Shown here one piece after another: positions 1-10,837 of a DNA stretch of 64,000 bases. The position numbers and the translations under genes are program-made. The stretch comes from Alnus glutinosa (taxonomy: Eukaryota; Streptophyta; Magnoliopsida; Fagales; Betulaceae). Positions within the stretch are counted from its first letter, which is position 1. The number at the start of each line of letters is the position of its first letter. The stretch spans positions 37,095,804 through 37,159,803 of the forward strand of contig NC_084888.1 of assembly GCF_958979055.1 (NCBI RefSeq). Reading direction: 5' to 3'. The notes below the pieces were generated by a model that worked only from the letters and a program-made list of their open reading frames with translations, had not been told where the DNA came from and made no database searches.

Positions 1-1932
1 TCGTTCTCGGTAAGAAGAGAACTCTTGCCAATCTTGGGAAAACAGGGATACTCGTGCCAGCACAGGAGTTGAAAATCCTCTGAATCTGGGCAGATACACA
101 CCAGCACTAACCTCCGATGTCTGGTTGGGACCATATGCCAAAGAACCATCCCACAGATCCCCATAACCGAACCAATTTTTATACTTAAGTGAACCTTCAA
201 CCGTCCAAGATCTAGCCTACAAAAGCATTATACAATTTCAAGAATCATATGACATGTAGCATGCTCGTACAGACATGCACACTAAAAATAATTTTTTTTT
301 TAAAGTACAGTATATTGAGCAGCTAAGATTCTGTATAGCAGCCAGCTTAACATGACAATATTGCATAAACTCGCAAGTTTGTTTGTAGTCACTACTCCAT
401 GCAGACAATATTGCATCAAACTGAAAGTCCATCTCCTTTCATATTTGGCCATATGAGAGTGTACGTGCTGATAAATGTAGTCATGCCTATTCAATTAAGC
501 CTCTGTAAGTGAGGCATGCTATGTACACTACATAGGCAACAAAAAATCCTGCTCCAGCCTCATGGGCAAGGCAAAACAGGTAGTCAAACAAACAATCCTG
601 TGCACAGCCATAGAAACACGGGATATTAATGTAGCTCTCCATCACCAGTCACCAAACCATATAACTTGTCACCGTAGACCAATTGAGTAAGGATAAATTA
701 AGAAGATCCAGCAATAAAGTGAAGAAGGGGGCTCACACGCACACCATTAAAAAAAATAAAAGGCTCACATGCACACCATTTTATACCAAAATTGCACCTT
801 CCTTTCATCCACAATCCTCAAGAAAATAAATCATCAACAGTATTTGCCACTTTCTAATGCCCTTCCACATCCCCAGCCAATAAGAGCTAAAAAAAAGAGA
901 GAAAGAAAGAGAGAGAGAAGAAAATGAACTACTTTTTTCTCAATAGAACAACCCAGCCTTCAGGCTTATACAACTCGAATCTATGACATGTAACGACAGA
1001 GTGCTTTCAGGGCTTTGTAACCAGATTTCAAACATAACTCCTAACCAACTCAACAATTCACCTTGCTGGCCCCTTCAACACCATACTATGCTGTTAAAAC
1101 AATAGCAAAGTGCCGATGATAATATGTAACATTTTGAAATGTGAATGCAATTATGTTCAGTATGTCTACATAGATTCCCAATTTAACACACATGCCACTT
1201 TATTCAAGCCTAAACTAACATTTTCATCTCTACACTATACATAGACACATCTTTCTACAAATTTTCTTCGCCGTCTTCCCTCAATTTCTCAGCAACCAAA
1301 CACAGCGCTACTCATTCATCAGAAAAAGGAAAACCCTAACCTTAACACAAACATCAAAACCCTCAAAAACACAGCATAAGACACCGTACCGTGGTCTTCG
1401 TGTAAGCCCCGAGGTCGCCGGAGAGAGGGCTACTGGTCTCGACGACATCGACGATGACATTCGCGGTCCCGGGAAGCTCCGGCGGGCCCGAATCAAGCGT
1501 GACCCTAACGGAATCGAAAATCTCGAGCTGTTGAAGCCTCGCATTGGCAATCCCCGCCGCCTCGAGCAGGCCTTGCAATGTGGTGGCTTTCTTCAATCCC
1601 TCGAGCTCGGCCTCGATGAGAGAGTCCTTGGTCCTCTTGTTTCCCTTGATCAACACGTCGTGGACTCTGAGAGGGACCTTCTCGGTCTGCATTCGGCGGA
1701 AGAGGTCCTCCATCTTCGACTTATGCGCGCGGAGTTGGAACTCTCGGGAGAGGGGATTCGGCGGCAGTTCTTGCTCCTCTTCATCGTCCTCGTCTTCTTC
1801 TTCGTCCTCGTCTTCGTCTTCGACGACATCGTTTTCTTCGTCTTGGACGTTTGAGGGGTCTTGGTGTTCTTCCCGGCTGGTGTTAGGGTTTGGCTGGGTT
1901 TGTGGTTGTGCTTCTTCGACTGATTCTGCCAT
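1..1932 (-). CDS. SAM50: SAM50 / OMP85-family mitochondrial outer-membrane assembly protein (partial, 3' part outside window)
   Basis: Exon 1 is 1390..1932 (181 codons, ATG at 1930..1932). Exon 2 is <1..216 and continues past the left edge; the intron is 217..1389 (GTACGG donor, TTTTGTAG acceptor, phase 0). The protein starts with a low-complexity Asp/Glu tract (about residues 30-53), then a POTRA-like region (VHDVLIKGNKRTKDSLIEAE onward). Exon 2 begins the Bac_surface_Ag beta-barrel (GSLKYKNWFGYGDLWDG, GVYLPRFRGFSTPVL). Plant SAM50 proteins have this arrangement: an N-terminal acidic stretch, one POTRA domain and a 16-strand barrel that inserts beta-barrel proteins into the outer mitochondrial membrane. 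No cleavable presequence is evident, as expected for the family. OEP80/TOC75 are less likely because those carry several POTRA domains and a plastid-type N-terminus. The intron holds nothing recognisable apart from an AG-rich tract near 890-925. Confidence 0.9.
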
Positions 1933-1945
1933 GCCGCGCGATTAG

Positions 1946-2346
1946 AGAGAGTTGGAGCGGCGGTGGGCGAGTTGTATCAAATGGAAGTGACAGTCTTTGG
2001 TAGCGCCATGGACCATACCAACAGTCTGCGATTCGGGTGTCCTTTTTTTCTTTTTTTTAACAAATGTTATACAGTATATTGTCATATATAATTCGGACTA
2101 TATAAAAATAAAAATCATATTTTTTATTTTTTACAAGTACTTATTTAACTACTAAATTTTATTTATATGACAGTTTATTAAATAAAATTACTATTTTTTT
2201 AATTTGTCTTCTTATTATTAATACAAGTTGTATAGGCGACAATTAAGTTTGTTATGTCAACAAAATTATTGTTAGGACAAGCGCATGACTGACAAACAAA
2301 TTAAATAAAATGGAGAGGATTATATTCTCAATAATTAAAGATGTGA
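1946..2346. other. AT-rich intergenic DNA, SAM50 upstream side
   Basis: This stretch lies between the SAM50 start and the left end of the Harbinger element. It must contain the SAM50 promoter on the minus strand, but no clear TATA box or conserved element can be assigned. Confidence 0.5.
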
Positions 2347-3971
2347 GAGCATCCTCATTGGCCTCTCCAACTTAAAAATTTTACCAAAATTTGGAGAAAG
2401 GTCTTAAAAAAACCCCATGCATTGGACTCCCTATAATTTCTCCAAACTAATATTTGTCAAAAACTCTCACCAAATTTAACCTCTACTTTTCTCACACTAT
2501 TCAATAAAATAGTACTTCCTTCTCACTTCCCGCCCACCTCACTTTTCCTCCGTGCCATCAGTCTTCCGCTTCATCTCTCTGTGCAATTGGCCCAATTTCT
2601 TTGTGCAATTTCTTCATCAAAATCTAGATGAGTTCATCACGGTAATTTCCCTCTCTCTCACTCTGTTTCTTCTCAAAGCTGAGTTCTTCATGGTACATAT
2701 ATCGCTCTCTCCCTCTATCTCTCCTTCTCTCTCGCTCTCTCTACTATACAACATCGAAAAATAGTCCATTAACGTCTGGGTGACTCTCTCTCTCTCCCTC
2801 TCTTGCACTTGAAGACGTCTGGGTGACGATTTCTTCTGGCCCATCTCAATTTTTTTACAAAGATTTGATTTTTTTTCTTATGGGTATTGATTTCAGGTTC
2901 AAAGATCTAATTTTTTTTCCATCTAGGTATGATGATTGTCTGCAACTTGGAATTAATACTTGTTGTATTGCTATAGATGTGAATAAATGAACTACTGCAT
3001 TGGGTTTTTTCATATATAATTTGGGTTTATGATGTTGTTATAGTTTTAGCTTAAATTTCCTCACTTTATCAATTTAAGGTTGAATAATTAAGAGTCTCTC
3101 AATTGTCTGTTGTTGGATTTGCGTGATTGGGTTAAATGGCACACTGCCTGCAAACAAAAGTGCGAATCTTCTCAACATGTAAGTGCATAAGACATTATGT
3201 GCATTCACAAGATTATAGTGAGATATACCAATCATATTGGAGAATGTGCTTTTACATTGGGAGATCATAAATCCAGGTGCTGCACTCAAGTTAATACAAG
3301 TTTTGATCTCCATGCAATAAATTACTGTTTACCCTAAATGATTAAGTGTTTCCTTTCTCTCTTTTGGATTTTCAGTTTTTCTGAAAGAAATTATAAAGTA
3401 AATTCTAATCACAACTACATTGATTTGTACTGGCTTAATTTTATAGTATTTCAAAATTTTATTATAGAAGAGAATGCAGAGTCATTTCAACTAAAAACTT
3501 AAAACTCTTAATAGGATTTTTCCTATTTGGAACTTTTGTATTTACGTATTTGCACTATCACAACTTTATCTAGATATATGGATTAACTAATAGCATAAAC
3601 AAGTGTGGCATTTAGATCATATTTACGTATTTGCATAATCTACTTTCACCAATGATGAAACTGACATTTAGATCATATATGCAGCAATGTAGTTTCCAAC
3701 AACTTCACAATAGAAAACTGGTCTATTAAGCTTACAGATAAATAAATCACATCATCCCTAATCTTCCCCATGCCACTACTTCTATATGTTAACATTCTCG
3801 TGCTTGAGATTGTTATGTGTTTTTTTTTCCCGTTACTTTTGTGGTATTCTTGTGTCTTGGTGTAATATTATTATGTAATACACACACATATGTATTGTGG
3901 TTCTGTTGTTTTATTGTTTAATGTTTTAACTAAATTTGGTGTATGGTTTGGATTATGGGGGCCGATTAGTG

Positions 3972-5007
3972 ATGGATTCACAAACTCCTCAATCCGGTTA
4001 CTACACCAATCTTATAACTGAAGATGATTTTGGTTTTGAATGCACAAATGAAATTAGTGAACACCAAGAGGCTTCACTCCAACTTGAGGTTGAATCTACT
4101 ATTAAAAAATCTTGTCGGGGTAGCAACTTCACCATTGCCGATGACAATTTGCTTGTGGAGGCGTGGCTTTATGTTTCCATGGATGATGTTCAAGGAAATC
4201 AGCAAAAACATAAGATTTATTGGAAAAGAATTTGTGACTACTTTCACGAACACAAGACACATGGAGCCAACCGTAATCAGAACTCTCTAATGAATCAGTG
4301 GTCAATCATTCAACTTGCAATAAATAAGTTTTGTGGTTTCTTAGCCCAAATTGACAAAAGGTCACAAAGTGGCTTGACTGAACAAGACAATGTGCGTTCT
4401 AATTATGGTCTTGGCTTGACTAACACATTATCATGTTTGGTGTGCCTATTGAAAATATTCTAATTATGTTGTATTTGCTAATAAATTTCAGATTTGACAG
4501 GCAATACTTATGTATTTAGATGTTCAAAAATCACCATTTCACTTTGAACATTCTTGGCTTATTTTGAGGTTTCATCCAAAATGGGCGGCTCATATAGACA
4601 ATGTAAAAAAACTGAAGAAAAAACCAAATGTGATAAATATAGGCGATGGGGAAGCCTCTCACAAAGTTTTTGAAGAGATAGAGTGACCAATAGGCCGGAA
4701 AGCTGAAAAGGAGAAACGAAAGAGCAAAGAACATGCGATTCCAAGTGTTATTCCGATACGAAGTGACATGAATGACGACAAGAAGAAGAAAATAAAGATG
4801 TTTGAGGAAGCACGTGAGTAAGACAAAGAGATGCTTCTTCTTAAACAAGAGGAAGTGCGCCTTAGAGAAAAATCACTTCGGTTGGAAGAAGAGAGAGAGA
4901 TAAAAGAATTTATGTTAATGGATATAAGTCAATTGGATGAAGATGGCCAAAAATATGTCCGCCGACGCAAAAAGGCAATCCTTGAAGATCAAATTCACAA
5001 TCCTTGA
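3972..5007 (+). pseudogene. Harbinger ORF1: Myb/SANT-like, NAM-associated C-terminal domain protein (decayed)
   Basis: Proposed exons are 3972..4391 and 4501..5007, joined in phase 0 by an intron with GTGCGT donor and TTTGACAG acceptor; an upstream in-frame ATG lies at 3936. Exon 1 encodes a SANT/Myb-like region (SNFTIADDNLLVEAWLYVS, then QQKHKIYWKRICDYFHEH and NSLMNQWSIIQ). Exon 2 encodes the HFEHSWLILRFHPKW motif and a charged Lys/Glu coiled tail, as in the NAM-associated domain. Two in-frame stops interrupt exon 2 (TGA at 4684, TAA at 4819). In the family, this protein binds the element's ends and assists nuclear import of the transposase. Identity comes from motifs and the neighbouring transposase; the exact start is uncertain. 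Confidence 0.8.
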
Positions 5008-5014
5008 AGGTTGT

Positions 5015-5233
5015 GGTGGCCCATGACTAGGATAATGCTTTAAGATGAATGTCCATGACTAATCTGGACATGTTTTTTGATAAATCTCTAATTGCTGGAT
5101 TCCTTTGTATTTTGCTTTTGCTGATTTTAGATTCTGTGCAGTAAGGATGGGGTGGCCCATGACTAGGATTATGCTTTAAGATGACTGCCCATGACAAATC
5201 TGGACATGTTTTTGATAAATCTCTAATTGTTGA
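5015..5233. repeat. Two direct copies of about 83 bp, period 136, inside the Harbinger element
   Basis: GGTGGCCCATGACTAGGAT begins at 5015 and again at 5151, each followed by near-identical sequence through ATAAATCTCTAATTG. The copies lie just after the ORF1 stop. A shorter motif TTGTGTTTAATATTGATTT recurs three times further on (about 5653, 5702 and 5764). Confidence 0.8.
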
Positions 5234-5971
5234 TCAGTTACTTTTCTGTAATCTATTCTTGTTATTATTATTAGAGCGTTGAGAAATGGTCATGTTGTAG
5301 CAGTTGTATGAGTGATAACTTAGTATGTTGTTTTAGCTAATTCTATTATTTGTCTATTTGTTGAAAAAGATGCATACAGGTTTATTGGATGATGCATAAT
5401 TGAAAGTAAAAATCTAGGAGTGAAACCTGCATTCATGTGATGGTGGAGGTTTTGACTACTTTTATACATGGTGCTTAGTTCTTTGTGGCAGTTTGTTTCA
5501 TTATTTATTATACTATCCATATTGAAGATATGTACTAAATGGCTTACATGTGAAATCCGTGTATTTAGCTAAATTTGGTTTATTGACTTCCAACCGTGTA
5601 TGTGAAATCCGGTTCTTGCATGAGTAAGGATCCCATTTATGCAGGAGAAATTGTTGTGTTTAATATTGATTTATGTTCCTTTTTTCTGCTATCCATTCAT
5701 TGTTGTGTTTAATATTGATTTTGTTCTTGCATGAGTAAGGATCCCGTTTGAGTCAGTTAGACTTGTGTTTAATATTGATTTTTAGTACTGCCGCATGTAC
5801 AGGAATTACTAGTATTCACATTCATGTTATAATGTTGAGCTTTCCAGAATATTGATCCATTTAAACATTAACAGCCATAATAACATTACAACATAGAATA
5901 CCAAAAAAAAAAAAAAAAAATCACATGCTAATATTAATTATTATAAAATATTCATGACTATTCGATAGTTC

Positions 5972-7195
5972 CTATGCCTCGCTATGTAGTTGCCATAAGT
6001 GCTCGACGAGGTCCAACTGGAGTTGAGAATGAGTTTCCTTGTCTCTAATGGAATGATGGGGCCAAAGGAACTCACTAAAATCATTTGTAGCCCCGAGTGT
6101 CACTGGTTCAAGTGGTTCATTGAGTTGTTCATATTCAAGGTCTTCTTCAACATTATTAGTTCGTTCATCTTCGACGATCGTGTTGTGTAGAATTACACAC
6201 GCCATCATAACGTCTTTAAGCGTTTCAAGTTTCCAAAATCGTGCAGGTCTACGTACTATAGCAAATCGTGCTTGAAGTACTCCAAACGCCCTCTCCACAT
6301 CTTTCCTTGCCAACTCTTGGGCTTTCGCAAAGTGTTTTCTCTTATTTCCTTGTGGAGATGAAATTGTTTTCACAAATGTCGCCCACTGTGGATATATGCC
6401 ATCAGCGAGGTAGTATCCCATAGTATAGTTAACAGGAAGAGTACACCCTTGAGCGATGTCAGAAAATATAAATGACCTTTCCAACACGTTTATATCATTA
6501 TGAGATCCAGGTAAACCAAAAAAAGCATGTCATATCCAAAGATCATATGAAGCCACTGCTTCCAAAATAATAGTTGGTTCGTGAAAATGACCAGAATACA
6601 TACCTTGCCACGAAGCTGGGCAATTTTTCCATTTCCAGTGCATGCAATCAATGCTCCCTAACATGCTTGGAAATCCACGTTGTTTGCCTTCCGCTAGCAA
6701 TCTAGCGATGTCTTCTTTGTTGGGTGACCTTAAGTATTCTTCAAAAAAAATTGAAATTACCGCTTGAACAAACCTTTTAAGACTCTCTGTTACAGTGGTT
6801 TCTCCAATCTTCAAGTATTCGTCCATAAAGTCAGCTGTAACACCATATGCAAGCATCCTAAGTGCGGCGGTAATCTTTTGAAGGGAAGTAAAACCGAGCC
6901 TTTTAGAAGCATCTATTCTTTTGACAAAATACAGATCTTGGGCTTCGACTGCATGTTGAATATGGCAAAAAAGATGACGACTCATTCGAAATCTCCTTCA
7001 AAAAAATTTGTGAGGATAAAATGGTGGTTCAGCAAAATAGTCACGAAAAAGATTTTCCGCAGCTTGCAAGCGATCACGCCAGATGAATGTGCGACGTTTT
7101 TTAGAACGGCCATGTGATGTTGATATTTCTTATTCCATAGCAAGATTTGCAATTATCTCTAACTCTTCATCAGAGTTTGACTCCATAAGAAGCAT
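5972..7195 (-). pseudogene. PIF/Harbinger DDE transposase (HARBI1-like, DDE_Tnp_4), three in-frame stops
   Basis: One continuous minus-strand frame runs from an ATG at about 7195 (or 7186) to the stop at 5972. It is interrupted by three stops (7130..7132, 6998..7000 and 6530..6532) with no frameshift. Motifs in order: KKRRTFIWRDRLQAAENLF; the HTH-like region MLAYGVTADFMDEYLKIGE; first catalytic Asp in MLGSIDCMHWKWKNCP; second Asp in LPGSHNDINVLERS; catalytic Glu in ELARKDVERAFGVLQARFAI. The last stop is a Trp-to-TGA type change between two strongly conserved blocks. The intact frame with only point nonsense changes suggests fairly recent inactivation. In active elements this enzyme cuts at the TIRs and inserts at 3-bp sites. 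Confidence 0.92.
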
Positions 7196-7254
7196 TTTGT
7201 AAAAAAAAAAAAAAACGATCCGTAACGAGAACAGCACGACGATTCGGGTAGTTT

Positions 7255-7530
7255 AACAAATAAGCAGGACCTTTGTTCTTCTAGCTTAAAAATAAGTAGC
7301 TTGAGTAGTTGAGTTACTGTATAAAAATTATGGGCATTAACTGGGTTGTTGAGCTGCTGTACAAAACTTATGGGCATTAAAAGAGATATTGAGCCACGCG
7401 GTTTAACAAATAAGCAGGCCCTTTGTTCTTTTAGTTTAAAAATAAGTAGCTTGATTAGTTGAGTTACTGTATAAAAATTATGGGCATTAACTTGGTTGTT
7501 GAGCTGCTGTACAAAACTTATGGGCATGCA
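7255..7530. repeat. Tandem duplication with 150-bp period next to the transposase start
   Basis: AACAAATAAGCAGG begins at 7255 and again at 7405, followed by near-identical blocks that include TAAAAATTATGGGCATTAAC. It sits immediately upstream of the transposase reading frame, where its promoter and leader would lie. Confidence 0.85.
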
Positions 7531-7873
7531 GTTTATGGGCATTAAAGAAATGCTCAACTTAGCACACAATGTTGTTGAGCTAAACTCTGCAACGTTTGAG
7601 ACATTTCTTCATAACTCTGGCTCAGCTCAACAGACAACGTTGTTGAGCTAATTCTGCAACGTCTTCATTAATTCATTTAGTTCAACATTAATGGGTCTGC
7701 AGTTTCAAAGTATATATTTTACTGCTTAAAAAATGGGTCCGTAAAAAATAGTCTCCAGCTGAAAAAATGGGTTTGCAGAAAAATTGGTATTCAAACAAAT
7801 GAGTCTTTGAAGCAACTTTTATGGTAGTTGAAGTTGTTAAAGTGGTTATTATCAAAATCAATAAAAAATAATA

Positions 7874-9454
7874 GGGGAAAATACACTTTACCCCCCTTAT
7901 GTATCCATCCATTGGCAGTCTGATGCACAATGTTCAATTTTTGGTAGATGGCCCCCCCGATGTTGTTCACTTGTTCCACGTTAGACCTTCCGTCCACTTA
8001 GTCTGTCAAAAGTGACGGAAAGAGGTCATGTGTCCAAAATTGCCCTCCATTAAACAACGTCGTTTCAAGGCACGAGCCCCAGTCAGAATCTTTCGTCGAC
8101 GGCTTAACAGTACTACTCCCGCGGAAGATTGTGATGACGATAATGTTAAACATGAAAAACACAGCCACACGGCCAGACCTTCTTCTTCAACAACCAGTCC
8201 CACTACGTCGAACCAGATCTCGACCACTCCTTCCAAGCCATACGCAAACAAATTTTCGGTTCCGATAACACCACTGCGGATCCGGCTCCCATGAACGGCT
8301 TTGCTCAACAGGCCTACTCTATGGATAACACCACCAACATGCCTCAGAGTGTCATGAATGGCTTCCAACCCGACAAGTTCGCCGTGTATAAAGCACTTGT
8401 TTCCAAATTTGCAGTGTTTGACAGGTAATTAAGTTCTTTTGTCTTCTTTTGCCGGTGTCGCAGCGCCAGTGCTCTGGGGTCTTCGTTCTTTTTGGATGCC
8501 TTGGCCTCACTTACAACTGTCAACGACATACTTGAACTTGCCGTTAGAACCCCACTTCGACTCATATATTGACGACCATTTGTAGAAAGTTGAAGAAGAA
8601 AGGTAGAAGACAACGACAAAACACACTGTTGAACCATAGGAAAAGGAGGAAATCCACGTGATCAACACGTGCTCTTTCACGTTGAACGGGTCGGGCTTGA
8701 GCTAAGATTGACGTGATTGAGAGCTGCTCTCGACAGTACCAGAAGAACTGGTAGAGGAAGGAGGAGGACGCATGCTGTCAGACGAGGCAGAACATGTTCA
8801 CCAAGGGACTTCCACGTAAACCACGCACACCCAGCTACTGTCCACGTTCCTAGTGGTCCTCATTCGCACAGCCATGCAAGTGTGTGTGATTCCGAGTCAC
8901 GTATTTCTTTTAGGGACACATATCGTGATCTTCTCGGCGACTGGATATTTGGTGCCAACGATGACAACTTTGGACGGGGAAGAAACAGAGCAGCGGCTGA
9001 CGATCTTTTGCTGCCAGCCGTTGGTGTCGGCGAAGAAAACCGGTGAGGAACGATGGGCCCCACTTGAAGAAAACCAATGGCGTTTCTCTGTATTCCGACA
9101 ACTTTGGGGCCGCTCCGTTGCCAGAAGCCGATGAGATTCTCCCGCTCCTGTTCAGTCCGTGTGAAAGACGCTCGTATTCGGTCTGGAAGAGCTCGGAGGG
9201 TTACGGGGAAACGATGTGTTTTGAAATTTTGGAATTATGTGGCCAAACTCACCGTTTTAAACAGGGACAATTTTGGAAAGTTTGGCTTTAAAAGGTCACA
9301 TGCGTTGCATGTGACATATTTTCCGTCTCTTTGGACGGAAGGTCCAACGTGGAACAAGTGCACAACATCAGGGGGGTCATCTACCAAAAATTGAACATTG
9401 GGCGTCAGATTGCCAATGTGTGGATACATCAGGGGGGTAAAGTGTACTTTCTCC
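7874..9454. mobile_element. MULE-type element with long TIRs and a GC-rich interior (Pack-MULE candidate), nested in the Harbinger
   Basis: The ends are long inverted repeats of about 124 bp (7874..7997 and 9332..9454), beginning GGGGAAAATACACTTTACC at the left and GGAGAAAGTACACTTTACC read inward from the right. They are flanked by a perfect 9-bp duplication AAAATAATA (7865..7873 and 9455..9463), typical of Mutator-like elements. The 1.3 kb interior is clearly richer in G+C than the surrounding DNA, shows no transposase motif, and has coding-like stretches without a long intact gene, for example the plus-strand frame at about 8170-8425 ending before a GTAATT. That pattern fits captured host fragments, but I could not identify any parent gene. 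Confidence 0.8.
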
Positions 9455-9764
9455 AAAATAATATATGTTTAAAGTAGAGAAATATTTAAAGAGTTTAATG
9501 TAGAGACCTTTTAGAAAGTGATAGTTAAAATCAAAAAAGTAGATTATTTCACTAAAATTTAGAAAAAATTTAAAGAGTCCATTGAGGATGCTCTGATGAT
9601 GTTAAGGCAAGATTATATAGGCCCTCACACAATTTTTTTGTCCAATCGGATAATTTTTTTTTATAAATCAGTTTGTAAAAAATTTCATACAACTTACATA
9701 TAACATTAATTGGCATGTATCTTTAACATGTGAAAAACGCAACCATGCATGTTAAAAAAATAAA

Positions 9765-10323
9765 GGATAATTATACAATTGGTCCCTGTGGTATGCTATA
9801 ATTATTTTTCACTCCCTATGGTTTAAAAAGTGCATGAGAGATCCTTGTGGTATGCAATAATTACAAATTGATCCCTGGCGTCAAATTCTGTTAAATTTTT
9901 TAACAGATTCCGTCAAATGCCACGTCAGCGCCACGTGTCGTCATATTATTGGTGACACGTGGCGCTGACATGTCCAATCTTAATAAAATAACATAAATTT
10001 ATTAAAAAATAAATAAAAAGGTGGCGCGCGGCCAACCCTAAATCTTCTAGGGGTGGCCGGGCCACCCCTAGATCTATTAGGGGGTGGCAAGCTTGCCCTT
10101 TTTTTTTTTTTCTTTTTTTTTTGTTTTTTTTGTTTTTTTTTTTAAAAATAAGTTTATTTATTTATTTTTTTAATAATTTTTTTTTTTTTATTAAGATGGA
10201 AAATCGACACAGGGAGTAAAATGTAATTATTGCATACCACAGGGATCTCTCATGAACTTTTTAAACCATAGGGAGTGAAAAATAATTATGGCATACCACA
10301 GGGACTAACGGTGTAATTATCCC
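9765..10323. mobile_element. Non-autonomous MULE-type MITE, 559 bp
   Basis: The left end GGATAATTATACAATTGG and the right end (read inward GGGATAATTACACCGTTAG) continue into about 100 bp of inverted similarity containing GTCCCTGTGGTATGC. An 11-bp direct repeat AAAAAAATAAA flanks it (9754..9764 and 10324..10334), though its low complexity weakens that evidence. The middle holds a short palindromic GC block (GGGGTGGCCGGGCCACCCC, near 10049-10067) and T-rich runs. No coding sequence. It lies about 300 bp upstream of the BMF3-like start. Confidence 0.8.
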
Positions 10324-10630
10324 AAAAAAATAAAATAAAACTTGAGCGTGACCATAGTGGGCATTTTAAACTTAAAAATAAAAAATAAAAAATAAAAAAA
10401 TCCGAGGATTTTAAAGGCCATGGTCAGATCATCTCAATCAAGTATCCCTATCCCGCCCACGTGTCTATAACCGGAGCAAGAAAAAGACCCACAAATTGTG
10501 TCCGAGGGATCACCCACAAGGCATCCCAAAATTCAAAGCAAACGCCTAGATTACCCGGAACGCAAATTCAAATTAGGGCCTTGGCTCGAGACCGCCATCA
10601 CCATCTTCCAACTCTGCTCCAGACAAAACC

Positions 10631-10800
10631 ATGGCCAACCACGCTAATGACCTATTCTCCTCCTTAATCTCAGACATCAAAACCTACTCTGGCAAAGACC
10701 CTCTTCTCCCTTGGCTCCGGTATATCCATTACTTTGTTTCTGTGTGTGCGCGTGTGCGTGTGCGTATTCGTTTTATTAATTTGCGTATTTCTTTCTCTCT

Positions 10801-10837
<37 letters not shown>

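Larger units (their letters stand above)
2347..9593. mobile_element. PIF/Harbinger DNA transposon with both genes, decayed, carrying a nested insertion
   Basis: Terminal inverted repeats start GAGCATCCTCATTGG at the left and, read inward from the right, GAGCATCCTCAATGG. They are flanked by a 3-bp duplication TGA (2344..2346 and 9594..9596), the target-site length of PIF/Harbinger. Inside are both genes of the superfamily: a Myb/SANT-like ORF1 (plus, 3972..5007) and a HARBI1-like DDE transposase (minus, 5972..7195), arranged tail to tail. Without the 1.6 kb nested MULE-like element (7874..9454) the element is about 5.7 kb, normal for autonomous Harbinger elements. Each gene carries in-frame stops, so this copy cannot mobilise itself. 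A CT-rich leader lies at 2640-2810. Confidence 0.9.

Noticed and set aside
1531-1945. Two long plus-strand open frames opposite SAM50 exon 1
   Set aside because: They mirror the acidic GAA/GAC-rich coding tract of SAM50 (poly-Ser and hydrophobic runs in antisense). No family is recognisable.
8006-9456. Several 80-120 codon frames on both strands within the nested element
   Set aside because: They overlap each other and the terminal repeats, and no domain or splice structure supports a single gene; treated as possible captured fragments.
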